Part shown: positions 1 to 6,396 of the stretch, piece after piece
How positions within the stretch are numbered: position 1 is the first letter of the stretch
How the letters are laid out: each line of letters starts with the position of its first letter
Source: Nitrososphaeraceae archaeon
GTDB lineage: Archaea; Thermoproteota; Nitrososphaeria; Nitrososphaerales; Nitrososphaeraceae
Reading direction: 5' to 3'
Assembly (NCBI GenBank): GCA_025449515.1
Contig: JANWJI010000176.1
Coordinates: 1 to 10,567, forward strand
Length of the DNA: 10,567 nt
Program-made: the position numbers and the translations under genes
Notes under the pieces: generated by a model
Told to the model about the DNA's origin: nothing
Database searches by the model: none
What the model saw: only the letters and a program-made list of their open reading frames with translations

Positions 1-70
1 ATCGATCGATCGTGGATGATGAGAGAAATTAGAGATAGGAGGCATTACCTAAGTGGACATACTAACTAGT

Positions 71-78
71 CGATAAAT
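71..78 (+). promoter_or_regulatory. Candidate TATA box before the amidotransferase gene
   Basis: The sequence cgataaat is centred about 22-25 bases before the tandem ATG codons at 97 and 100. That spacing would give a leaderless or nearly leaderless transcript starting at the second ATG. The same octamer lies at 1757-1764, about 31 bases before the ThiI-like gene. The match to the archaeal TATA consensus is weak, so this is tentative. Confidence 0.25.
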
Positions 79-96
79 CTCGACCACAGTTTAAGT

Positions 97-705
97 ATGA
101 TGCGATCAATCTTTCAGCTAGTCGTGACGAGCAAGTTATCATCCACAGTACTCGTAGTTGACAACCTTTCCCCCTTTACCAAGGACATCATAACTTGCCT
201 CAATTTGGTCAAAGTCAAATATGAGTATAAAAGGTTCTACGAATTTTCAAGATCGAACCATAGTGTAGATAAGCCCTATGATAAGGTAATCTTGTCGGGC
301 AGGCGGGTGAATAGCAAAGAGAGCAATGTAATCAATTCGTTACTTCTGAGAACATGTGTCGACAGTAAAATTCCAACTCTAGGTATTTGCTTTGGGTGCG
401 AAATAATTGCCCTGACCTTTGGAGGAACTATAATGAGGATGAATCGCCCAATTCGTCAAACGACAACTGTAGAAATCCTAGAACCTAACCCTCTCGTACC
501 CAAATCAAGGTCCATAAGTGTGTTGGAGAGTCATGGATATAATATCGCAAGACTGCCTGATGATTTTGTGCGAATCGGATCGTCAACCCTATGTCAAAAT
601 GAGATTATATCGCATAAATCAAAGTTGATCTTTGGAGTGCAATTCCATCCGGAACGGAGTGGTACCGACGGCTTGCAGCTAATAAGAAACTTCGTTGGTC
701 TGTGA
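97..705 (+). CDS. Class I glutamine amidotransferase, GMP synthase subunit A-like
   Basis: This 202-residue protein has the fold pattern of a stand-alone class I (triad) glutamine amidotransferase, which hydrolyses glutamine and passes ammonia to a partner synthase. Visible motifs are the nucleophile elbow GICFGCE (Cys98) and the terminal GVQFHPE (His184, Glu186), so the Cys-His-Glu triad is complete. SHGYNIARLPDDF near 145-157 resembles the SHGDxVxxLPxGF stretch of GuaA. The length fits archaeal GuaA subunit A (about 190 residues). The first strand, VLVVDN, begins only at residue 18, so the N-terminus is slightly long and the second ATG at 100 is equally possible. The usual SGGP motif reads SGRR (67-70), and the usual Gln after the nucleophile is Glu. 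No synthase partner lies next to it; 46 bases downstream is a peptidase-like gene. It could be a paralogue with another acceptor rather than true GMP synthase. The family is clear, the substrate is not. Confidence 0.82.
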   Translation: MMRSIFQLVVTSKLSSTVLVVDNLSPFTKDIITCLNLVKVKYEYKRFYEFSRSNHSVDKPYDKVILSGRRVNSKESNVINSLLLRTCVDSKIPTLGICFGCEIIALTFGGTIMRMNRPIRQTTTVEILEPNPLVPKSRSISVLESHGYNIARLPDDFVRIGSSTLCQNEIISHKSKLIFGVQFHPERSGTDGLQLIRNFVGL

Positions 706-720
706 AAGACTGCCAGCAGA

Positions 721-728
721 TATTTATT
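721..728 (+). promoter_or_regulatory. TATA box of the C39-TPR gene
   Basis: The sequence tatttatt is centred about 28 bases upstream of the ATG at 752. This is the spacing expected when an archaeal transcript starts at or next to the start codon. No Shine-Dalgarno sequence precedes the ATG, which agrees with leaderless initiation and suggests the gene has its own promoter. Confidence 0.45.
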
Positions 729-751
729 TGCTTAACTTGTAATTTGAGATT

Positions 752-1711
752 ATGCATTCTCAAAGTGAAGATCAAATGATTCACTTGCCTATTGTAACAA
801 AGGAATCCGAACACGTTTGCTTACCATTGGTTGTAAATGTGGTCTCTAAATATTGGGGTGAAGAAATTGATGCGAATGAAGCTGAGGGATCGGCGGAAAT
901 GTATAGAGGTGTAAAAAGTACCGTAATGATAGAAGGGATTGAATTAGCTGAAAGACATGGGTTAATTTCGTATATATACAAAGGCTCTATGAAGGATGTT
1001 AAGAAGAGAGTAGATCAGGGTATTCCATCAATAGTGGTAATGCCTGGTATCCAAGAAACCATTCAACATGCTTCGATAGTTTGTGGTTATAGTAACGATG
1101 AGAGGAGAATCTTTACTTATGTGCCAGAACCTAATACAATAGGCGCAATCCCAGAAGTATTGTTCGAAAATGATTGGGAACAAGAAGATATGACCACAAT
1201 AGTGATTGTTCCCAAAGACATCGGAGCCGTTCTAGAGAAGGAGAACCTGAAGTTCCGAAATTCAAATAGGTTATGTTTTGAAGTAGAGAAGATGAAACGT
1301 CAGCTTCCTACGAATGAAGTGATACAGAGATTAAAATTGGCTCTGAGCAAAGAGGAGGACAATGCGCAAGCCTGGTATATACTAGGATCGTTATATAATG
1401 AAATCAATCTCCCAGAATGTATAGGTTGTTATGAAAAGGCCCTTTCGCTTAATGCAAAATGCTACTTGGCCCGCAGGGGGCTGGGAAACTATTATCTAAA
1501 AAATAAGGAATTCCTAAAGGCGGAAGATCAATATACGAAGGCGATAGGGATCAATGCTAAGCGTTATAGTTCTATATACAAAAATCGTGCTGCGGCAAGA
1601 ATTGAAATTGGAAAGAATTCGGAAGCCAAACAAGACCTTATTGAATACCTTGCCCAGCTGCCGAATGCTCACGATAGGGAATCGATCGAGGAAGCAATAA
1701 GAGAAAGTTAG
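752..1711 (+). CDS. C39-like papain-fold cysteine peptidase fused to TPR repeats
   Basis: This 319-residue protein has two parts. Residues about 11-155 resemble peptidase family C39 (papain-like fold): LP-IV followed by Cys23 in EHVCLPLVVNVVSKYWG, then HASIVCGY with His106, then a strand ending in VPEP (Glu126) where the family usually has Asp-Pro. Residues about 186-306 form roughly three TPR-like helix pairs (AWYILGSLYNE, YLARRGLGNYYLKNKEF, SSIYKNRAAARIEIGKNSEA). The same C39-then-TPR order occurs in bacterial C39-TPR proteins of the PA2778 type. I see no signal peptide and no membrane segment, so it should be cytosolic. The family's oxyanion Gln before the Cys is not evident (Lys/Glu there), and the CGP motif reads CLP, so activity may be altered or lost. 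It starts 46 bases after the amidotransferase. The TPR half probably binds a partner or substrate, which cannot be named from sequence. Confidence 0.75.
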   Translation: MHSQSEDQMIHLPIVTKESEHVCLPLVVNVVSKYWGEEIDANEAEGSAEMYRGVKSTVMIEGIELAERHGLISYIYKGSMKDVKKRVDQGIPSIVVMPGIQETIQHASIVCGYSNDERRIFTYVPEPNTIGAIPEVLFENDWEQEDMTTIVIVPKDIGAVLEKENLKFRNSNRLCFEVEKMKRQLPTNEVIQRLKLALSKEEDNAQAWYILGSLYNEINLPECIGCYEKALSLNAKCYLARRGLGNYYLKNKEFLKAEDQYTKAIGINAKRYSSIYKNRAAARIEIGKNSEAKQDLIEYLAQLPNAHDRESIEEAIRES

Positions 1712-1791
1712 CTCAATATCGACTAGTTGATCAGCTTCTCTCATCCAAAGGCATTTCGATAAATGGAAACTATGACTAAGATTTTTAAAAT

Positions 1792-2931
1792 ATGACAACC
1801 AATGAATCAGTTCTTGTGATATTTCCGTCAAGTTGTAATGATGCAAGGAGTGCTAAAATAGTGTCTGTAATCAGAAAACGGCTTGCATTAAAAGATATAT
1901 CAATACATAAGATTACCTATGAAAAAAGATGCATCATCTTTGAAGTTAACAATTTGGTCGATGCTATGTCTTCTCTTTCAGAAATCTACGGCATAGACAG
2001 AGTGGCAATAGCAAAGAAGATGAAAAGTGAATTCCAAGATCTAATAGATTGTATTGTTAAAATTGGAAAGCGAATTGTTGCTCCCAATTGCTCATTCTTT
2101 ATTAAGATTTTGGTCGATGATGATGCCAAAATTGATTTTGTAAGTAAAGATGTGCAATTCATTGCCTCCGGTAACTTACTGACGGAAACAGCAAACAACA
2201 AATATCATTTAAAAATCGCTAGGGACGAAAAAAGAGCTGATCACTTGATCATATGCTATGTTGGTAGAAATATAAGCTATGTATTTATTCGTTCAGAAAT
2301 TGGACTCGGAGGGCTTCCTTTTAATTTTCAACATTCCAAGGCATTATCAAGTATTCACAATCCAATATCGGCAGCGTCCTGTCTGGCATCGCTAAAATGT
2401 GGACTAGTTCCAGATATCTGTCTCTTGTACCATGATGCCACAGAATTAAAGGACAACGCCAAGCTCCTTGGACGTGTTGCCAGTCGGACTAACCTACGAA
2501 GACTGAATATCAAGGTCGGTCGCATCGAGGGTTCCACTAGAGATAAATCCGGACAGAATTTCTTGCTCGATGAGGCGCTAGCTATCTCTCTACTTACCCT
2601 ACTACCAGGTCGAAGTATTGTATTACCACTTAACATGTATGTTCATTCATTGTCATTCGTAGAACAGACAATGCAGAGGATAAAACAAGCGGACAAAGTC
2701 ATCTTGACCCCGCTTCTATTTCAAGAGCCCATTAATATGAGCACTCTAGGAATTATAGGAGAGACGACTAAAATCGGCGACTTTAATCCTTCTGTCGCTC
2801 CTAATAGACAAGAATGTCGAAAATGCTATGACAGGGCAGACAAATTATCGCAACTAGTGTTTGACAACCTCAAGAGTATCTCATTTGAGATAGGGCCTAA
2901 TTATATTCACGATATTATCGATTCCATCTAA
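1792..2931 (+). CDS. ThiI-like THUMP/PP-loop protein with degenerate ATP-binding motif
   Basis: This 379-residue protein follows the layout of ThiI (tRNA 4-thiouridine / thiazole sulfurtransferase). It has an N-terminal ferredoxin-like domain (about 7-75) and a THUMP domain (about 76-170) ending in RSEIGLGGLPFNFQHSKAL, which matches ThiI's GxGGLPVG linker. A PP-loop-type domain follows. In active ThiI the next motif is SGGIDSPVAAWLMMKRG; here residues 188-204 read IHNPISAASCLASLKCG, so the glycines and the Asp are gone while the following helix and the KxG end remain. The C-terminal part keeps PLLFQEPINMSTLGIIGETTKIGDFNPSVAPNRQECRKC, recalling the PLIGxxKxEI...IGT...C(x)2C region, with Cys342 and Cys345. 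There is no rhodanese domain. It probably still binds RNA through THUMP, but ATP-dependent adenylation is doubtful. Its last 51 bases overlap the convergent glycosyltransferase gene. ATG 1792 is the only plausible start. Confidence 0.75.
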   Translation: MTTNESVLVIFPSSCNDARSAKIVSVIRKRLALKDISIHKITYEKRCIIFEVNNLVDAMSSLSEIYGIDRVAIAKKMKSEFQDLIDCIVKIGKRIVAPNCSFFIKILVDDDAKIDFVSKDVQFIASGNLLTETANNKYHLKIARDEKRADHLIICYVGRNISYVFIRSEIGLGGLPFNFQHSKALSSIHNPISAASCLASLKCGLVPDICLLYHDATELKDNAKLLGRVASRTNLRRLNIKVGRIEGSTRDKSGQNFLLDEALAISLLTLLPGRSIVLPLNMYVHSLSFVEQTMQRIKQADKVILTPLLFQEPINMSTLGIIGETTKIGDFNPSVAPNRQECRKCYDRADKLSQLVFDNLKSISFEIGPNYIHDIIDSI

Positions 2932-4086
2932 ATCGCTGCTAAGCTTCATTAGCTCAGTAGCCCTGTCATGGAAAGAGTGATCGTCAAGCAGATGATGAAC
3001 AGCTTCTACTATGTTTTTTGGATTAATGTGAGCCGACGGTATCATTATGCCAAGACCTATTTTGGCTACTTTTTCAGAATTTCCTATTTGCTCACCATGG
3101 TTTTCTATGGGAATAGTGAGCATAGGTTTACCAAATTGAATGGCCTGGGAAATAACGGTGTGACCACCTCTAATTACCAAGAGATTGCTAAGAGCAAATA
3201 TTTCATCCCTCACCGGACACCATTCAAAATACCATCCATTTGCTGCTATCTTCCTAAAATCAGGATTGCCGTCTGGAGTTCCACCAGAAACTATATACTG
3301 GATTTGTGGTCTAAGCAACTTGCAAGCCAACAATACATTTTGCAAAATTCTCAACCTAGTACGCTTCGGCCCACTCAAATGGAAAAATACTATTGGCCTA
3401 GCTCGATCAAGACCCAAACAAAGACATACTTTTTCGAGCCGTTCCTTTGCGACCGTGTGCCTTGGAGAGGTAAAACCGACATAGGATAGCCTACTCGCAA
3501 CTGTACTGGTATCCCATACATTCCGTTCGGCTATTGTATATGGTGGAGGCAAATCCGGAATTAGAATCTTGTCCGCCAATCGCCACAATAAGCCGAGGAA
3601 TTCACCGTTCATTTTTTCATATATTCGAGCCAACTTAAATTCCCGAAGCCTTGGTGAAAGCAGCAGCTTCACTTGGTTAAGAATCAATATTGAGGGTATT
3701 TTAAGAATCTCCGCTATAAAAAGCGGAGACAGTCTCGTATCTGACACAATAATATCTGGAGAGTATGACAGAATATATTTCATTTCTGTATTTAGCTGAC
3801 GAACAAAATTAGTAAAGAGTTGAGGTATACTCGCAATACTGCCCTTTATGGAAAAGCTGCCCTGTGAGCTCCACACTAGTTCCATTGGAGGAACCTGCAT
3901 GCAGTCATAACCATGAACGGCAAGATAGTTCACTGCTTCTCCAAAAGAGGAAAATCGTACTCCTGCTCCGGATGTTCGTAAATGTTCTGCTACTGCTAAA
4001 AGTCGACTGGCATGACCAAGTCCTACACCGTACGGAGCAAAGTATATTCTCGCCAATTTAAGTAACAGGTGTGGAAATCCATTCAT
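2881..4086 (-). CDS. GT-B glycosyltransferase, MurG/UGT-like (MJ1255 type)
   Basis: This 401-residue protein is a GT-B fold glycosyltransferase that should use a nucleotide-sugar donor. The N-terminal Rossmann half begins IYFAPYGVGLGHASRLLAVA with the acceptor-side GxGH motif (22-25) and includes SPDIIVSDTRLSPLFIAEI (109-127). The C-terminal donor half contains PIVFFHLSG (231-239), then RGGHTVISQAI (306-316) and PIENHGEQIGNSEKVAKIGLG (326-346). This is the His/Gly-rich donor loop and E-x-Q-x-x-N region of the MurG/UGT/MJ1255 families. I see no transmembrane segment; hydrophobic surfaces could attach it to the membrane. Sugar and acceptor (glycan, lipid or S-layer) are unknown. It lies 45 bases after the AMMECR1 gene on the same strand. 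The first ten residues, MNGFPHLLLK, precede the usual first strand, so a TTG start at Leu11 (position 4056) is a real alternative. Its 3' end overlaps the ThiI-like gene. Confidence 0.85.
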   Translation of the reverse strand: MNGFPHLLLKLARIYFAPYGVGLGHASRLLAVAEHLRTSGAGVRFSSFGEAVNYLAVHGYDCMQVPPMELVWSSQGSFSIKGSIASIPQLFTNFVRQLNTEMKYILSYSPDIIVSDTRLSPLFIAEILKIPSILILNQVKLLLSPRLREFKLARIYEKMNGEFLGLLWRLADKILIPDLPPPYTIAERNVWDTSTVASRLSYVGFTSPRHTVAKERLEKVCLCLGLDRARPIVFFHLSGPKRTRLRILQNVLLACKLLRPQIQYIVSGGTPDGNPDFRKIAANGWYFEWCPVRDEIFALSNLLVIRGGHTVISQAIQFGKPMLTIPIENHGEQIGNSEKVAKIGLGIMIPSAHINPKNIVEAVHHLLDDHSFHDRATELMKLSSDLDGIDNIVNIIRPYLK

Positions 4087-4131
4087 ATATCTTATAAGAC
4101 ACGCAGAGAAATATTGCCTCCTTTTCCATGG

Positions 4132-4749
4132 CTATACATCTGGACTAACTTTAATGATGTCCCCGTTCGGTTTGATTTCCCTAAAAACAAGTGCTTGAAA
4201 TTTGTACAATTTTGTCTGGGACAGTTGCCATAAATCCGGTGGAGCTCCCGCCTTACTGCAAAGATTAGTCAAATATTCTTTGACATTCCAATTATTCTCC
4301 AAGGGTACCTGAGGTAGCAATAATCCTGCTCCATAGTCCCAATATAGAATCAATCCATCGATTCCTATTCTTATATTGCCTAAATAATCGTCCGGGTTAC
4401 TGACGATAATCTTAGACGGGCTAGTCAGTATGCTAACTTCAAAAATTATACCAGACAATTCGCTCGATGTTATTGATTTGAATCTAGGATCGCGCGTAGC
4501 GGCTGCTATAGATGCCTGCCTGATGGTATAATTCAAATCGTTTTCAGCATAAGGATAACCAATACATCCTCGTAGCTCTAGGTGTCCAAGATCATTGCAA
4601 CGAAACAGACTTACAAAAGCCCCGGCCTTGATATGAGTCCAATTTACATCATAGTCAAACTCCTTATTCGAAACATACCTCTCTACCGTCAGTCGAGCGA
4701 ACTTGACTAATTCCTTTCCCTCATAATCGGTTAAAATCGAAGCGACCAT
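4132..4749 (-). CDS. AMMECR1 domain protein
   Basis: This 205-residue protein is an AMMECR1 family member. It carries the family signature LRGCIG at 59-64, followed by YPY and then DLNYTIRQASIAAATRDPRF (71-90). Later come SILTSPSKI (106-114), IRIGIDGLILYWDYGAGLLLPQVPLENNWN (127-156, cited here as a region) and LYKFQALVFRE (181-191). These match the conserved order of the family over its whole length, so it is complete. The invariant Arg-Gly-Cys cluster is thought to be a catalytic or binding site, but the reaction is not known. In archaea these genes often sit near MEMO-like or radical SAM genes; here the neighbours are a coiled-coil protein upstream and a glycosyltransferase downstream, all on one strand. 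The protein looks cytosolic. A run of hydrophobic and aromatic residues near the C-terminus belongs to the fold rather than to a membrane anchor. Confidence 0.93.
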   Translation of the reverse strand: MVASILTDYEGKELVKFARLTVERYVSNKEFDYDVNWTHIKAGAFVSLFRCNDLGHLELRGCIGYPYAENDLNYTIRQASIAAATRDPRFKSITSSELSGIIFEVSILTSPSKIIVSNPDDYLGNIRIGIDGLILYWDYGAGLLLPQVPLENNWNVKEYLTNLCSKAGAPPDLWQLSQTKLYKFQALVFREIKPNGDIIKVSPDV

Positions 4750-4844
4750 ATAACAACGTAAACTATGATCGATCGAAATCGTTTTTAGGAGTTGCTCGCA
4801 TTGTCTGGTTTACTTATTATCATTAATTGTCGACGAGAGTGAAA

Positions 4845-5852
4845 CTAGTCTTGCGAATTGTCATCACTAAAAATCAGCTTCATTTCCTCAAAGCTCAATT
4901 TTTCTCCGCTAGACATTTTTTTAACGGCAGCTTCCTTCAATAGGTTCCATCTCTCTTGATTTTCCTTATTTCTTTTGTGCCTCTCTTGAATTGCTTCATA
5001 TCTGTCATCATGTCTACCGTGACTTCTTTGTCTCCTATGGCGATACTCCGCCGCATGTGCACGAGATTTCTTAAATTCAATTGCGTTCAACTGAGTGTCT
5101 ACCATTTCCAATTTAGCCTCAGCCTCACGAACTCCTCGTATGTTCTTCCTTCTATCTTCATAGAGACTCTCACGTAAGTTTAGTAAAGTATCCAGATCGG
5201 TTTTCAACCCACCTATTTTTTCACCCAGTTCAGCTTTGCCATCGAATATTTTGTTCATTGTTGATTTCAGAATCTCATATTCAGACGAAATCTGTCGATA
5301 TTTGTCCTCTTTTTTATACATGATTTTCATGGCATGCAATTTGGTCGCGATCTGCTTAGATTTCAAAACTAACTTGCGTTCCTCATCCTTTGAAAGTTTT
5401 CTAGTTTGTATATCCCGTTCTATTTGATCAAGTGCTCGTGTAAGATGAGTAGTATTAAGCCTTTCCTTACGAAGCTTGGCACCAGCAGAATTTGTTTTTT
5501 CATCAAGCGATTTCATTTGGTTCCTAGCATCTACAAGGGTATTCTTAAGTTCAGTAAATTTTGAGAGATGTAAATCCTTTTGTTCGTTAATCTCTTTAAG
5601 CTTTACGCGCAAGTCTTCCAGCTGGATTCTTCCTTCGTCGATCTGCCTTTTTGTGTCCTCTATCTTCTTGTTTAGTCCTTCAATGATTTTTTCCCCGCTT
5701 TTCTGTTCTTCCAAAAGTGTTTTCTTGAATTCCAACAAAGTCTTGAGGTTAGAATCCTGATTCTGTGTTGATGAATTGTCGTTTCGATTTTTTTCTGCAG
5801 AAGCAGAGGATGATTCTACCTTTGCTGCGCTGCCTATTCCATTACTATACAT
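4845..5852 (-). CDS. Archaeal coiled-coil protein, COG1340-like
   Basis: This 335-residue protein is almost entirely charged helix. Residues 1-35 are a low-complexity Ser/Asn/Gln-rich head (SSSASAEKNRNDNSSTQNQ). Residues about 36-262 are a long Lys/Glu/Leu coiled coil with heptad-like spacing. A break at 148-160 (IQTRKLSKDEERKLV) matches the qT-x-x-L-x-x-EEE-x-x-LV hairpin of the archaeal COG1340 coiled-coil family. Residues 263-300 are rich in Arg and His. The C-terminus KKMSSGEKLSFEEMKLIFSDD fits the family's G-E-K-L-x-x-E-E tail. Such proteins are sometimes labelled phosphoserine phosphatase in databases, but no HAD motif is visible. A structural, nucleic-acid or ribosome-associated role is possible; none is shown. 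No signal peptide or membrane segment is evident. The gene is divergent from the small Cys/His protein gene, with a 125-base gap that holds TATA-like boxes for both. Confidence 0.8.
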   Translation of the reverse strand: MYSNGIGSAAKVESSSASAEKNRNDNSSTQNQDSNLKTLLEFKKTLLEEQKSGEKIIEGLNKKIEDTKRQIDEGRIQLEDLRVKLKEINEQKDLHLSKFTELKNTLVDARNQMKSLDEKTNSAGAKLRKERLNTTHLTRALDQIERDIQTRKLSKDEERKLVLKSKQIATKLHAMKIMYKKEDKYRQISSEYEILKSTMNKIFDGKAELGEKIGGLKTDLDTLLNLRESLYEDRRKNIRGVREAEAKLEMVDTQLNAIEFKKSRAHAAEYRHRRQRSHGRHDDRYEAIQERHKRNKENQERWNLLKEAAVKKMSSGEKLSFEEMKLIFSDDNSQD

Positions 5853-5887
5853 CTCGACCCACGTCGCTCGTCTGTTGTTGGATAACC

Positions 5888-5904
5888 AAAAATATATTTT
5901 TTTT
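5888..5904 (-). promoter_or_regulatory. TATA-like A/T tract upstream of the coiled-coil gene
   Basis: An unbroken A/T tract (aaaaatatattttttt on the plus strand) is centred about 40-45 bases upstream of the ATG at 5852. This would give a short 5' leader of roughly 15 bases. It is the only strong A/T block before this gene. Promoter assignment is inferred from position and composition. Confidence 0.38.
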
Positions 5905-5939
5905 GCTTAGCAACACATGCCCTAGGCTAATACTACATA

Positions 5940-5947
5940 TTTATATC
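5940..5947 (+). promoter_or_regulatory. TATA box of the small Cys/His protein gene
   Basis: The sequence tttatatc lies about 35 bases before the ATG at 5978, implying a leader of under ten bases. No Shine-Dalgarno motif is visible. Together with the tract at 5888-5904 it forms a divergent promoter pair. Confidence 0.4.
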
Positions 5948-5977
5948 ATATGATACCGTAAGTACCAAAGATAACTG

Positions 5978-6370
5978 ATGGAGGATTTTGAAAAGGATTT
6001 CCCTGATTTTGATTGGAAGAATATACCTGCTTATAAACATCCCAAAGGGAAAGATTGTCCTTGTCCCAAACACGAGTTCATCCGAGAACAAGTGAATATC
6101 TCAAAAAATTTGAACAATAATAGTATTCAGGATTCAAAACATTCTCCTAAGGCACAGATTACATTGAAACTATGTCCGGATCATTACAAAGTATATTTTA
6201 AGGAAGTTATCCCTTCCATGCCGTTAAAGTACAAACTGATGACTAAAGTCGCAATAAAACTGGGAGCAGTCGTCATTCAACAGATTTCCTATATGATGTC
6301 AGATCAGTGCTTTTACTGCAGATTTGGATCGGGCGGTTTTGACAGAAAGACAGAGCTTCCACCGATTTAG
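5978..6370 (+). CDS. Small Cys/His-rich protein of unknown function, possible metal binding
   Basis: I do not recognise this 130-residue protein. The N-terminus is acidic (MEDFEKDFPDFDWKNIP). Three clusters of potential metal ligands follow: DCPCPKHE (Cys27, Cys29, His32), LCPDHY (Cys66, His69) and QCFYCR (Cys111, Cys114). Seven ligands in three clusters could make one or two zinc sites, or part of an iron-sulfur site. Residues 36-60 between the first two clusters are polar and probably flexible. Residues 84-106 (YKLMTKVAIKLGAVVIQQISYMM) look like an amphipathic helix rather than a membrane segment. It has its own likely promoter and stands alone, ending 26 bases from the convergent kinase gene. 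Coding status is supported by the regular spacing of the motifs, a good TATA box and the lack of a credible gene on the other strand. Function unknown. Confidence 0.65.
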   Translation: MEDFEKDFPDFDWKNIPAYKHPKGKDCPCPKHEFIREQVNISKNLNNNSIQDSKHSPKAQITLKLCPDHYKVYFKEVIPSMPLKYKLMTKVAIKLGAVVIQQISYMMSDQCFYCRFGSGGFDRKTELPPI

Positions 6371-6396
6371 GCTATGTAGCATTCCCATCAGAGCAA

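Noticed and set aside
1..12. The repeat atcgatcgatcg at the left edge, also seen in part at 1680-1690 and 4768-4777.
   Set aside because: These are short palindromic GATC-type runs with no regular spacing or longer shared flank, so they are not a meaningful repeat family.
1..69. Open frame at the left edge ending in TAG at 67-69, in the same frame as the amidotransferase.
   Set aside because: Only 22 codons are visible and they match nothing I recognise. It could be the tail of an upstream gene or chance, and a read-through fusion with the next gene has no support.
2968..3489. A 173-codon plus-strand frame opposite the glycosyltransferase gene.
   Set aside because: It is antisense to conserved glycosyltransferase motifs and its product shows no domain-like pattern. 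It is a by-product of codon use on the other strand.
6371..6396. Terminator between the convergent small Cys/His protein gene and the kinase gene.
   Set aside because: The 26-base gap has no T-run or hairpin that would support a terminator call on either strand.
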